Shown here: positions 8,809 to 17,974 of the stretch, piece after piece | Numbering within the stretch: position 1 is the stretch's first letter | How the letters are laid out: every line of letters starts with the position of its first letter | NCBI GenBank assembly: GCA_031549285.1 | Contig: JAVBPZ010000009.1 | Coordinates: 118,119 to 182,118 of the forward strand | From: JAAYCI01 sp031549285 | GTDB lineage: Bacteria; Bacillota; Clostridia; Oscillospirales; Ruminococcaceae | Length of the DNA: 64,000 bases | Reading direction: 5' to 3' | Made by a program: the position numbers and the translations under genes | The notes under the pieces: generated by a model | The model's input: the letters and a program-made list of their open reading frames with translations, nothing else | Databases searched by the model: none | Told to the model about the DNA's origin: nothing

Positions 8809-9474
8809 CTATTTTTCCAGGCCCATCAGTACCAATGCCTCGTGTGCGGCGTGCTGCTCGGCCACCTTTTTGCTGTGGCCGCTGCCCCGCCCAATACAGT
8901 TGGAGTTCAGGTGCACTTCCACCAAAAAGCTCTTGTTATGGTCCGGGCCGCTTTCCTCGGCAACCACATAGCGCAGGCGCTCCTCTGGGTTTTGCTGCAC
9001 CACTTCCTGCAGGCGGGTTTTATAGTCCACCTCGGCGCCAGTTCCGTTTTGCAGGAACGGCAGAATAAACCGCCGGGCCTCCTCCACGCCGCCATCCAGA
9101 TAAATGGCGGCAATCAGCGCCTCGAACGCATCGGACAAAATGCTGTCCCGCCCGCGCCCGCCGTTCATTTCTTCCCCTTTGCCCAGATGCAGCGCCTCGC
9201 CCAAGCCAATGCTTTTGGCAAAGTGGCTGAGCGCGGGTTCGCACACCAGGCTGGCCCGCCGACGGGTCAAGTCCCCTTCCGGCAAATCCTTACAGGTGTG
9301 AAAAAGATAATCCGCCGAAACCATAGACAGAATCGAGTCCCCCAAAAACTCCAGCCGTTCGTTGTGCTCCACGGCTTTTTTCGCCTCGTTCGCGAACGAC
9401 GTATGGGTGATGGCTGTCTCCAGCAGGCTTTTGTTTTTAAAAGTATACCCTATGGTTTCTTCAAGGCGTGTCAT
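8809..9474 (-). CDS. rnc: Ribonuclease III
   Basis: About 221 residues. The N-terminal RNase III domain carries the signature NERLEFLGDSILSMVSADYL with its metal-binding Glu and Asp and a second acidic cluster (SDAFEALIAAIYLDGG). The C-terminal double-stranded RNA-binding domain runs from DYKTRLQEVVQQ to AAHEALVLMG. It processes rRNA precursors and cleaves structured RNAs. ATG at 9474 is preferred over ATG at 9480 because the AGGAG site then sits 7 bases upstream. The start overlaps the end of plsX by about 14 bases, implying translational coupling. Confidence 0.95.
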   Translation of the reverse strand: MTRLEETIGYTFKNKSLLETAITHTSFANEAKKAVEHNERLEFLGDSILSMVSADYLFHTCKDLPEGDLTRRRASLVCEPALSHFAKSIGLGEALHLGKGEEMNGGRGRDSILSDAFEALIAAIYLDGGVEEARRFILPFLQNGTGAEVDYKTRLQEVVQQNPEERLRYVVAEESGPDHNKSFLVEVHLNSNCIGRGSGHSKKVAEQHAAHEALVLMGLEK

Positions 9475-10480
9475 CGCCATTCTCCTCTGTCTTATGCGCG
9501 GCCAGCCAGCTTTCTATGGAACCGGCCACATCGTTTTCGGCGCACATTTTTGCCTGCCGCACCGCGTTTTTTATTGCCTTTTCATCGGACGAACCATGCG
9601 CCTTTATCACCGGTTTTTGAATGCCCAGCAGCGGCGCACCGCCATATTCCTTATAGTCAAAGCTTTTCTTGAAATCATCCATGCCGCTTTTCACCAGCAG
9701 GCCCGCCACCTTGGTCTTGGCGTTTTTGTAAAACATTTCCTTTATCTTGCCGGAGAACATTTTGGCAATTCCCTCGGTAAGCTTCAAAATGATATTGCCG
9801 GTGAACCCGTCACACACCACCACGTCCGCCTTGCCAAAGGGGATATCCCGCGCTTCCACGTTGCCCACGAACGTCAGCCCGCTTTTTTGCAGCAGTGCAT
9901 ACGCCGCCAGCTGCAACTCGCCCCCCTTGGTCTCCTCGGCACCGTTGTTTACCAGGCCCACCTCCGGGCTTTGTATGCCCAGCACCTTTTCCATATAGGC
10001 GGCGCCCATGGCGCCAAACTGTACCAGCATCTCCGGACGCACCTCCACGTTGGCGCCGCAGTCTATCAGCAGCCACGGCTTTGTGTACCCCGGCATCACG
10101 GTGCCAATGGCCGCGCGCTTAATGCCCTTAATACGCTTCACAATCATGGTGGCGCCCACCAGCATGGCCCCGGTGGACCCGGCCGACACCAGCGCGTCGC
10201 CCTGCCCCTCTGCCAGCAGCTTCATAGCCACCGCCAGGCTGGATCCCGGCTTTTTGCGCAGGATATCGGTGGCCTCTTCCTCCATACCAATCACATCCGG
10301 CGCGTGGTGCACCGTGATATTGTCCATGGAAATATTCTCTGCCTTCACCGCCGCGGCTATCTTTTCCTCGTCCCCCACGGCAAGGATGCTGACCCCAAGC
10401 TCCCGCACCGCCGCAGCCGCGCCGGCCAGCGGCGCCGCCGGTGCCAGGTCCCCGCCCATGGCGTCAATAATAATATTCAT
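9461..10480 (-). CDS. plsX: Phosphate acyltransferase PlsX
   Basis: 339 residues. It converts acyl-ACP to acyl-phosphate, the donor for PlsY in phospholipid synthesis. The N-terminus MNIIIDAMGGDLAPAAPL is diagnostic, with later SAGSTGAML and CDGFTGNIILKL motifs. ATG at 10480 is preceded by GAGGAGG at good spacing. In many Firmicutes acpP lies between plsX and rnc; here plsX runs directly into rnc with an overlap and acpP is absent from this spot. Confidence 0.95.
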   Translation of the reverse strand: MNIIIDAMGGDLAPAAPLAGAAAAVRELGVSILAVGDEEKIAAAVKAENISMDNITVHHAPDVIGMEEEATDILRKKPGSSLAVAMKLLAEGQGDALVSAGSTGAMLVGATMIVKRIKGIKRAAIGTVMPGYTKPWLLIDCGANVEVRPEMLVQFGAMGAAYMEKVLGIQSPEVGLVNNGAEETKGGELQLAAYALLQKSGLTFVGNVEARDIPFGKADVVVCDGFTGNIILKLTEGIAKMFSGKIKEMFYKNAKTKVAGLLVKSGMDDFKKSFDYKEYGGAPLLGIQKPVIKAHGSSDEKAIKNAVRQAKMCAENDVAGSIESWLAAHKTEENGDDTP

Positions 10481-10668
10481 GGTTTGCCTCCTCGTATTTT
10501 GGCTTTGCTTTCCACGCATGCTTTCCGTAAATACCCATTTTCACTGGTACCCGCTCTCCATCCGGCAGCACCGGGCACCCTGGCCGCTATCCGGGCCGCG
10601 CCGCGGCCCCATGGCTGGCTTTGCCGGCCCGCTGTGTGTGCCTGCCGGGCACCCGCCCAAAGCGGCCT

Positions 10669-12000
10669 TTACGCCTGCAGCCACCCCTTCATCGCGGCCA
10701 GCGAACGCTCTGCCAGCATTTGGTACCTTTCCCGCTTGTCCCGTACCGGGGGTTCCAGCGGCGGCAGCAGGCCCATATTCGCGCCCATCGGCTGAAAATC
10801 CTTGTTCGGCGCGGTTATGTATGCTTCCAGCGCGCCGCACATGGTTTCGCCGGGCGGTGCGCTATATGTCTTGCCCTGCAGTGCCGCCCACACACTGTGT
10901 GCCGCCAGCAGGCCGGATGCCGCGCTCTCCATGTACCCCTCAAACCCGGTAATCTGCCCCGCAAAATACAGGTTTTTGCTGCCGGTCAGCCGCATATCGG
11001 CCCCCAGCACCTCGGGGCTGTTCAAAAAGGTGTTCCGGTGCATCACACCATACCGCGCGAATTCAGCATTTTCCAGGCCCGGTATCATCCGGAACACCCG
11101 CTCCTGCTCGCCAAACCGCAGGTTGGTTTGGAACCCTACCAGGTTGTACAGCGTTCCTTCGCTGTTTTCCCGGCGCAGCTGCACGTTGGCCCAGGGGCGG
11201 TGCCCGGTGCGCGGGTCGCGCAGGCCCACCGGCCGCAGCGGCCCATACCGCAGGGTATCCGGCCCGCGCTTTGCCATCACCTCCACCGGCATGCAACCCT
11301 CGTACACCGTGGTGGGGGTATCGAACGAATGCACACCGGCGCCCTCGGCGGCAACCAGCGCCTCATAAAACGCCTCATATCCCGCTTTGTCAAACGGGCA
11401 GTTCAGGTAATCGTCCTCGCCCCGGCCATAGCGCGAGGCGGCAAAAATCTTTTTCATATCCAGCGAAGCCGCCGTTACAATCGGCGCCGCCGCGTCATAA
11501 AAGGCCAGCTGCTGGCCACCGGCATGCCGGGCAATGTCCTGTGCCAGCGCGCCCTCGGTCAGCGGGCCGGTGGCCACAATGGTCACCCCGTCCTGGGGCA
11601 ACGCGCTTACCTCTTCCCGGGCCAGCGTAATGCCCGGACAGCTTTCCACCAGGCGGGTCACCCCGGCACTGAACGCCCCGCGGTCCACCGCCAGCGCGCC
11701 GCCCGCCGCCACCCGGCAGCCGTCAGCCACCGGCAGCAGGCTGCTGCCCAACAGCCGCATCTCCTCTTTCAGCAGCCCGGCGGCACTGTCCAGCCGCTCG
11801 GCCTTCAGGGAATTGGAACACACCAGCTCCGCCAGGTCCGCCACACTGTGCGCCGGCGAAAAATGCGCGGGTTTTTGCTCATACAGCGTCACCCGTACAC
11901 CTTTTTTTGCCAGCCACAGGGCGGCCTCGCACCCGGCCAGCCCGCCGCCAATCACCGCCACCTGCATTTCCGCCGTGCTTTCTGTCGCTGCCCTTGCCAT
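10669..12000 (-). CDS. trmFO: Folate/FAD-dependent tRNA m5U54 methyltransferase TrmFO
   Basis: About 443 residues. It methylates uridine 54 of tRNA using methylenetetrahydrofolate and FADH2. The dinucleotide-binding motif VIGGGLAGCEAALWLA is near the N-terminus, followed by the GID-family CSNSLKAE segment with its Cys, YGRGEDDYLNCPFDK, and YFAGQITGFEGYMESAASGL near the C-terminus. ATG at 12000 follows topA by 23 bases behind GGGGTGGTGAAA. An internal ATG at 11967 could also serve as start. The dprA-topA-trmFO order is common in Firmicutes. Confidence 0.94.
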   Translation of the reverse strand: MARAATESTAEMQVAVIGGGLAGCEAALWLAKKGVRVTLYEQKPAHFSPAHSVADLAELVCSNSLKAERLDSAAGLLKEEMRLLGSSLLPVADGCRVAAGGALAVDRGAFSAGVTRLVESCPGITLAREEVSALPQDGVTIVATGPLTEGALAQDIARHAGGQQLAFYDAAAPIVTAASLDMKKIFAASRYGRGEDDYLNCPFDKAGYEAFYEALVAAEGAGVHSFDTPTTVYEGCMPVEVMAKRGPDTLRYGPLRPVGLRDPRTGHRPWANVQLRRENSEGTLYNLVGFQTNLRFGEQERVFRMIPGLENAEFARYGVMHRNTFLNSPEVLGADMRLTGSKNLYFAGQITGFEGYMESAASGLLAAHSVWAALQGKTYSAPPGETMCGALEAYITAPNKDFQPMGANMGLLPPLEPPVRDKRERYQMLAERSLAAMKGWLQA

Positions 12001-12023
12001 TTTCACCACCCCGGCACCCTCGT

Positions 12024-14108
12024 TCACGATTCCACCGGCTTTGAAAATCCGCAGCCTTCCTTCAAACAGTTCAGCGTGCCGCTTTTGCCGCCTTTTTTGA
12101 ACAGGGTGCTGCCGCACTGCGGGCACACCTCGGCGGTGGGCTCGTTCCAGGTCATGAAATCACAGTTCGGGTAGTTGGCACAGCCGTAATAGATCCGGCC
12201 TTTTTTGGACTGCCGCACCAGTATTTTCCCACCGTCCTTTGGGCAGGCGCCGGGCATTTCTTTCACAATACGCTTGGTATTTTTGCATTCCGGGAAACCC
12301 GGGCAGGCCAAAAACTTGCCATACCGCCCGGTTTTCACCACCATGTTGCGTCCGCATTTTTCACAAATGACGTCGGTTACCTCTTCCGGCACCTTTACCT
12401 TCTGCCCGTCCAGCGTCTCCTCCGCTTTGGCCAGGGTGGCTGCAAAATCCCCGTAAAAATCATCCACCGTTTTTACCCAGTCGGCTTTGCCTTCCTCCAC
12501 CTTGTCCAGGTTCCGTTCCATGTCGGCGGAGAATTTCACGTCTACTATCCGGGGAAATTGCTCCCGCAGCAGGTCGGTCACCACCATGCCCAGCGCGGTG
12601 GGTTTCAGCTTTTTCTGGTCCCGCTCCACATAGCCGCGGTCCACCACCGTGGTGATGATGGGCGCATAGGTGGACGGCCGTCCGATGCCGTTTTCCTCCA
12701 GCGCACGTATCAGCGTGGCCTCGGTATAGCGCGGCGGCGGCTGGGTAAATTTCTGCTCCGCCTTCAGCTCGTTCAGTTTCAGCTTCATGCCCTCTTCCAG
12801 CGGCGGCAAAGCGGTTTCCTTTTTTTCCTTTTCGTCGCTGGCTTCCTCGTACAGCGCGGTAAAGCCGTCAAAGGTCACCACAAACCCGCTGGCACGGAAC
12901 AGGTACTCCCCCGCTGCAATATCCGCCGAAACTGTGTCCATCTGGCAGTCGCTCATCTGGCTGGCAATAAACCGGCTCCAGATCAAGCGGTACAGCTTCG
13001 CCACGTCGCCGGAAATGCTTTTTTCCGCTTCCTCCGGGGTCAGTGCAGGGTTGGTCGGGCGTATCGCCTCGTGCGCATCCTGCGCGGCGGTGGCGCTTTT
13101 GCGTTTGTACACACGCTTTTGCCCATAGACATATTGCTTGCCATAGGTGCCGGTGATGAAATCCTTCGCACCGTTCACCGCCTCGTCCGACAGGCGCAAA
13201 GAATCGGTACGCATATAGGTAATCAGACCGGTGGTGCCCTGCCCCTGCAGGTCCACGCCTTCATACAGCGTCTGCGCCGCCCGCATGGTGCGCGTGGCGG
13301 TAAAGCCAAACCGCCGGCTGGCTTCCTGCTGCAGGGTAGAGGTAATGAAGGGCGGCGCCGGGGTCTTTTTCCGGGTACCGCGCGTAATGGACTTCACGCT
13401 GTAGTCCTTGCCCTCCAGCGCGGCGGTAATGGCGTCCGCCTGCTGGGCATTGGTCACCTCCAGCTTGTTGCCGGCGGCATCCGCAAACAGGTGCGCGGTA
13501 AACTTCTTCCCGCCCGCCGCCAGCAGCGCGTCAATATTCCAGTATTCTTCCGGCACAAACGCTTCTATCTCGCGTTCGCGGTCCACAATCAACCGTACCG
13601 CCACGCTCTGCACACGGCCGGCTGACAGGCCCCGCCGCACCTTTCGCCACAAAAACGGCGACAGCTTATACCCCACCAGCCGGTCCAGTATCCGGCGCGC
13701 CTGCTGCGCGTCGAACAGGTCCATGTCGATGGTGCGCGGGTGCTCCATCCCGTCGGTCACGCCTTTTTTGGTAATCTCGCCAAACGTAACCCGGTTGGCC
13801 TCGTTCACATCCAGCCCCAGGATATTCGCCAGATGCCAGCTGATGGCCTCGCCCTCGCGGTCCGGGTCGGTTGCCAGCAGCACCGTGTCATTCTGTTTCG
13901 CCAACTCTTTCAGTTCACGAATCAGCTTATCCTTGCCCTTAATGTTGATATAACGCGGCTTATAATCATGCTCGATATCAATGCCGATCTGGCTGGCCGG
14001 CAGATCCCGGATGTGCCCCATCGACGCCGTCACGTCATACCCATTTCCCAAATATTTGCGGATGGTCTTCGCCTTCGCGGGCGATTCCACAATGACCAAT
14101 GTTGACAT
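12024..14108 (-). CDS. topA: DNA topoisomerase I (type IA)
   Basis: 694 residues. It relaxes negative supercoils through a 5'-phosphotyrosine intermediate. The N-terminal TOPRIM domain starts STLVIVESPAKAKTIRKYLG and carries the DPDREGEAI acidic motif. The active-site Tyr is in GLITYMRTDS. The C-terminus has three zinc-finger segments (CEKCGRNM with CPGFPEC; CPKDGG with CANYPNC; CPQCGS with a later Cys). It is bounded by dprA upstream (111 bases) and trmFO downstream. Confidence 0.97.
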   Translation of the reverse strand: MSTLVIVESPAKAKTIRKYLGNGYDVTASMGHIRDLPASQIGIDIEHDYKPRYINIKGKDKLIRELKELAKQNDTVLLATDPDREGEAISWHLANILGLDVNEANRVTFGEITKKGVTDGMEHPRTIDMDLFDAQQARRILDRLVGYKLSPFLWRKVRRGLSAGRVQSVAVRLIVDREREIEAFVPEEYWNIDALLAAGGKKFTAHLFADAAGNKLEVTNAQQADAITAALEGKDYSVKSITRGTRKKTPAPPFITSTLQQEASRRFGFTATRTMRAAQTLYEGVDLQGQGTTGLITYMRTDSLRLSDEAVNGAKDFITGTYGKQYVYGQKRVYKRKSATAAQDAHEAIRPTNPALTPEEAEKSISGDVAKLYRLIWSRFIASQMSDCQMDTVSADIAAGEYLFRASGFVVTFDGFTALYEEASDEKEKKETALPPLEEGMKLKLNELKAEQKFTQPPPRYTEATLIRALEENGIGRPSTYAPIITTVVDRGYVERDQKKLKPTALGMVVTDLLREQFPRIVDVKFSADMERNLDKVEEGKADWVKTVDDFYGDFAATLAKAEETLDGQKVKVPEEVTDVICEKCGRNMVVKTGRYGKFLACPGFPECKNTKRIVKEMPGACPKDGGKILVRQSKKGRIYYGCANYPNCDFMTWNEPTAEVCPQCGSTLFKKGGKSGTLNCLKEGCGFSKPVES

Positions 14109-14219
14109 TCCACACCTCGTGTACTTTTATGTTATAGATGGTTCCTGTTTTACCAAATTTATCGACTTTATGTTCTTCATGCACGCTGTTTACTATGACC
14201 AGCAGCTACAGAATATTGC

Positions 14220-16454
14220 CTATTGCATAATCACAAACTGGCGCCCGGCCAGCTGGCGGGAAAGGCCGGCCAGCTCCAGCTCGGTCAGGGCGGCCCTGGC
14301 CGCCCCCGGGGACAGGCCGCTTTCGTCACAAATCTGGTTCAGCGATACCGGCGCCGCGCCCAAAACGCCAAACGCTTTCTTCGCGTCATCGCTCAGCAGC
14401 CCCATGGGGTCGGGTGCGGCGGCTTCCTCGTCGTCCATGTCCAGCACACCCACCAGGTCCTGCTGCAGGCCGGCGTCCACCTGGCGCTGCGTTTCCGCAA
14501 AAGCTATCTTGGCCGCATCCTGCGTGGCGGGGGCCGCCTGTGCGGCAGAAACCCCAGTGCGCAGGTCATTTTTTTCCACCGCGGGCTGTTCCGCCACAGA
14601 TGGTGATGGTTCCGGTTTCCCCAGGGTCCGCAACCGGTCGGACGTACCATCCGCGCCGTTCGCCGGCATTCCAGCAGCCGGCGTTTCTTCTCTCTGCGCT
14701 ACAGGTGCGGCGGCATCGCGGCTCGGCGAAAAGGCATCGCCAACCTGTGTGCCCGGCGCCTCCGGCAGCCTTACGCTCGGCGCAAACCCGTCGCCGCCCG
14801 CTCCCGCGGGGGACACCCTGCCGGATGGCATGGGGGCTGCCGCGGGCCTTTGCGCCCCCGGAGCCTGTGCGCCTCCTCCGGCCCCCATGGGGGCCACTGC
14901 CGCGGCCGGGCCGGCCGGCGCCACCGGTTCCATGCGGGAAACCGCCTCCACGCGGCCTACGCGCTCCACACGGCCCACCGGCGCCAGCGAACCGCTTGCC
15001 ACAGGTGTCGCGGCGGGTTTTGCGCCGGTATTTGAGGGCGCGCTCTGCGCCGGAGCGCCTTTGCCCAACTGCGACATTTCGTCCTTGCTCAGGTGCTCTA
15101 CCCGGTTCCAGGGAAACGGCGAAATTCTCTGCCCGCCGTTTTCCTTTTTCCCGTTTCGCCCGTTGTTCTCTTTTTGTGCGGGTTCACTCCTTTGCGCTGG
15201 TGCTTTCGGCTGGTTTCTTTCGCCCAGTTCCACCGTATCGCTCACAGCCGCCACCATCTCATCCAAGGCACGGTTACGCGCGTCTATTTCGCTGTCGTCG
15301 GTTGCCGGCAGGCTGCTTTGCAGCTTCCGGAACGCTTCCACCGCAGCCTTACTGCTCACGCGGCCTTGCTGTGTGTCCTCGCTGGCCAGCTCGCTCTGCA
15401 GCGCCTCCGCCAATGTTTTTGCCCACGGCTTTTCGTCCGGCTCCTCTTGTTCCCGCACCCGCTCTTCCTTACGCCGGGCGGTTTGCCGGGCCAGGTTTTG
15501 CTGCCAGGGCGGCGGGGTGGCCACAGCTGCCTCCGGCCGGCCCTCCTGCGCCTGCTTCGCGGCGGCATCCATGGGGTCTTCTTCCAGCTCTATGCCATAC
15601 ACCGCCAGAATATCCGACGCGCTTCCCGCCAGATATGCCCCTTCCCGAATCATGGCGTTGGTGCCGCCGGAGAGGTCGGAAAAAATGCTGCCCGGCACCC
15701 CAAAAACATCCCGGCCATAATCGGTGGCAAAGTTCACGGTGCTCATGGTACCGGAATGTCGGCGCGCCTCCGCCACCACAAGCCCGTGCGAAATACCCGC
15801 AATCAGGCGGTTTCGCTGCAGGAAAAACGGTTTTTCCGCGGTGGTGCCCAGCGGGTATTCGCTGACCACCGCGCCGTACCGCTCAATCACTTCCATCAGC
15901 TTTTTGTTGGACGCCGGGTAACAGGTATCGTGCCCAAACGCAATGCAGGCAATGGTGGGACCGTTCACCGCCAGCGCCGCCTTGTGCGCCTCAGAGTCCA
16001 GCCCGGCCGCCAGCCCGCTCACTATAATAGCGCCACCCAGCGCCACGCCCCGGCCAATCGCCTTCACTGCTTCCACACCATAGGCAGACGGCCGCCGCGC
16101 GCCCACTATGCCAATAGCCAGCTGCCCATTCAGCAGCGTCGCGTCGCCTTTTACAAACAGGACCGGCGGCGGGTTATGAATGCCGCGCAGCAGGTCCGGG
16201 TAGTTGTCGTCGTCAAACCCCAGCGCCTCTATCCCTTCGGCGGCGGCGTGCGCCAGCCGCAGGGAAAAATCCATCGGACGGCTGGCGGCCAAGCGCTCCG
16301 CCTGCTTTTGGGTCAGGATCTCGTCCATTTTTTCGCTGCCCAGCTCTTCGGCAACCTGCACGGCACCGCCAGGATAAGCGCCCAGCAGTTCACCGCTGTT
16401 CACCGCGCCATATCCCAGTCCCTCTGCCAGCCACAGCCAAAACTCCGCACCCAT
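14220..16454 (-). CDS. dprA: DprA/Smf DNA-processing protein with a very long low-complexity insertion
   Basis: 744 residues, about twice the family norm. The N-terminal SAM-like part and DprA Rossmann domain (to about 295) are typical: AIGIVGARRPSAYG, SGLAAGLDSEAHKAAL, RNRLIAGISHGLVVAEA, SGTMSTVNFA. About 380 residues of Ala/Pro/Glu-rich sequence with few predicted secondary-structure signals follow (roughly 15570-14430). A C-terminal winged helix (LLSDDAKKAFGVLG to RQFVIMQ) is the DprA DML1-type domain. DprA loads RecA on incoming single-stranded DNA in transformation. ATG at 16454 has GGAGG eight bases upstream. Confidence 0.93.
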   Translation of the reverse strand: MGAEFWLWLAEGLGYGAVNSGELLGAYPGGAVQVAEELGSEKMDEILTQKQAERLAASRPMDFSLRLAHAAAEGIEALGFDDDNYPDLLRGIHNPPPVLFVKGDATLLNGQLAIGIVGARRPSAYGVEAVKAIGRGVALGGAIIVSGLAAGLDSEAHKAALAVNGPTIACIAFGHDTCYPASNKKLMEVIERYGAVVSEYPLGTTAEKPFFLQRNRLIAGISHGLVVAEARRHSGTMSTVNFATDYGRDVFGVPGSIFSDLSGGTNAMIREGAYLAGSASDILAVYGIELEEDPMDAAAKQAQEGRPEAAVATPPPWQQNLARQTARRKEERVREQEEPDEKPWAKTLAEALQSELASEDTQQGRVSSKAAVEAFRKLQSSLPATDDSEIDARNRALDEMVAAVSDTVELGERNQPKAPAQRSEPAQKENNGRNGKKENGGQRISPFPWNRVEHLSKDEMSQLGKGAPAQSAPSNTGAKPAATPVASGSLAPVGRVERVGRVEAVSRMEPVAPAGPAAAVAPMGAGGGAQAPGAQRPAAAPMPSGRVSPAGAGGDGFAPSVRLPEAPGTQVGDAFSPSRDAAAPVAQREETPAAGMPANGADGTSDRLRTLGKPEPSPSVAEQPAVEKNDLRTGVSAAQAAPATQDAAKIAFAETQRQVDAGLQQDLVGVLDMDDEEAAAPDPMGLLSDDAKKAFGVLGAAPVSLNQICDESGLSPGAARAALTELELAGLSRQLAGRQFVIMQ

Positions 16455-16541
16455 CCGTGTCGCCTCCGCTCTTTCCTGTCGTTGTAAATTACGAATGTCA
16501 GGGCCATCCTCAGCATCTTTTATTCAGACAGTTTCGAGATC

Positions 16542-17312
16542 CTATACAGAACCAGAAAAATGAAACATCAGCACCGAGGCCGCCACCGCGGCATTCAGGC
16601 TGTCCACACCGGCGTGCATGGGAATGCACACCCGCTCATCCGCCAGCGCCAATACCTCGGCCGACAGGCCCGCGCCCTCGTTGCCCACCAAGAGCACAAA
16701 CGGCCTTTGCACCGCCACCTGTGCCAGCGGCGCCGCGCCCTGCAGTGCCGACGCATACAGCGTCGCGCCCGCTTTGTGCAGCGCACCCGCCGCCTGCTGT
16801 ATGTCGTCCTGCACAACCACCGGCAGCCGGCCCACCGCGCCCATGCTGGCGCGCAGCACCTTTGGCCCAAACGGGTCGGCACAGTTTCCCGCCAGCACCA
16901 CGCCGCCAAACCCAAACGCCGCCGCGCTGCGCAGCATAGCGCCCACATTCGCCGGGTCCTGAATATGCTCCGCCAGCAGCACGCCTTTGGAAACATCCAG
17001 GTCTTCCAGTACAGCCTGCGGCAGACGAAACACACCAAACAACCCTTGCGTGGTTTTTGTGGCGGACAGCTTTTGGGCCACGCTATCGTTCACCAGAAAA
17101 GCCTCCGCAGAAAGGTCCGCCACACGGGGCTCTTCCGCCAAAACCTCTTCGGTGAAAAACGCTGTTTGCCAGGGCAGGCAGGCGGCCAAATCCAAACACA
17201 GCCGCAGTCCCTCGGCAAAAAACAAACCTTGTTCTCGCCGCAGTGCGGCGGAGGAAGCCAGGCGCAGCGTGCACTTTACCCGCTCATTTTCGCGGCTGGT
17301 GATGCGCTCCAT
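16542..17312 (-). CDS. TrmH-family (SpoU) RNA 2'-O-methyltransferase
   Basis: 256 residues. An N-terminal substrate-binding domain (RITSRENERVKCTLRLASS) is followed by a SPOUT methyltransferase domain with the three family motifs: LAEHIQDPANVGAMLRSAAA, VLLVGNEGAGLSAEVL and CIPMHAGVDSLNAAVAASV. These enzymes methylate ribose in 23S rRNA or tRNA; the target cannot be told here. ATG at 17312 has AAAAGGAGG seven bases upstream. It lies downstream of rplT, a common neighbour in Clostridia, but is separated from it by the terminator at 17403-17425. Confidence 0.9.
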   Translation of the reverse strand: MERITSRENERVKCTLRLASSAALRREQGLFFAEGLRLCLDLAACLPWQTAFFTEEVLAEEPRVADLSAEAFLVNDSVAQKLSATKTTQGLFGVFRLPQAVLEDLDVSKGVLLAEHIQDPANVGAMLRSAAAFGFGGVVLAGNCADPFGPKVLRASMGAVGRLPVVVQDDIQQAAGALHKAGATLYASALQGAAPLAQVAVQRPFVLLVGNEGAGLSAEVLALADERVCIPMHAGVDSLNAAVAASVLMFHFSGSV

Positions 17313-17402
17313 GCGCAGCCTCCTTTTCCTCCACAAAAATATAGTCAACTAATTTGAAAAGTGTCCTAACATACAGATGTTGACTATGAAGAACAAAATC
17401 AC

Positions 17403-17425
17403 AAACCCGCACCATGTGCGGGTTT
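17403..17425 (-). terminator. Hairpin with U-rich tail at the end of the infC-rpmI-rplT operon
   Basis: A perfect 10-bp stem (AAACCCGCAC with GTGCGGGTTT, 3-base loop) followed on the minus strand by GTGATTTTGTTCTT. It is about 115 bases past the rplT stop and is the last of three consecutive hairpins. Confidence 0.7.
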
Positions 17426-17488
17426 ACACGGCCATGGTGGCCGTGCGTTTCAAAACGGACGGAATTGTTTTGAAAGTATTCCACTATA
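17403..17488 (-). ncRNA. Candidate structured small RNA: three tandem perfect hairpins behind an extended -10
   Basis: On the minus strand TGTTATAAG-like sequence TGTTATAGT (-10 at 17488-17483) would start transcription near 17476. Exactly there begins a 9-bp stem (17475-17467 with 17456-17448). A second stem of 8 bp (17445-17438 with 17434-17427) and the 10-bp terminator stem (17425-17403) follow. It could be an independent RNA of about 85-90 bases or simply a complex operon terminator. No known RNA family was recognised. Confidence 0.4.
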
Positions 17489-17538
17489 ACACGACGCCCG
17501 CACACGTGCGTGCGTGTGTGAGCGTGCGTCATTGTTGT

Positions 17539-17892
17539 TTAAACAGCTTTCTTTGCGGTTTCCACCAAGGCGGTGAAGCTCTCCGGGTCGTGAATGGCCA
17601 TCTCGCTCAGCATCTTGCGGTTCAGCTCCACCCCAGACTTTTTCAGGCCGTTCATAAAGGTGGAGTAGTTCATTCCGCGGCTGCGGCAGGCGGCATTGAT
17701 ACGGGTGATCCACAGGTTGCGGAAGTCACGCTTTTTCTGCTTGCGGCCAACGAAAGCATAGTTCCCGCTTTTCATCACCTGCTGTTTCGCCATCTTAAAA
17801 TGTGTCGATTTGCTGCCGTAATATCCTTTTGCAAGTTTCAGGGTTTTTTTCCTTCTCTTGCGGGTCATTGTTGCGCCTTTTACACGAGCCAT
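17539..17892 (-). CDS. rplT: 50S ribosomal protein L20
   Basis: 117 residues beginning MARVKGATMTRKRRKKTLKL, with YYGSKSTHFKMAKQQVMKSG and LWITRINAACRSRGMNYS, all classic L20. It binds 23S rRNA early in 50S assembly and in Bacillus represses its own operon through the infC leader. ATG at 17892 follows AAAGGAG. It is third in infC-rpmI-rplT. Confidence 0.98.
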   Translation of the reverse strand: MARVKGATMTRKRRKKTLKLAKGYYGSKSTHFKMAKQQVMKSGNYAFVGRKQKKRDFRNLWITRINAACRSRGMNYSTFMNGLKKSGVELNRKMLSEMAIHDPESFTALVETAKKAV

Positions 17893-17974
17893 ATCGTTCA
17901 ATCTCCTTTATAGTAAAATATCCCGCCGGCGGGCACTGTGGCCCCCTGCGCTCCAGGTGGTTCCCTCTAATAAG

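Noticed and set aside
17490..17530. GTGC/GTGT-rich tract after rplT as a CRISPR or microsatellite
   Set aside because: Only a short imperfect tract of about 30 bases with no spacers; not a regular repeat array.
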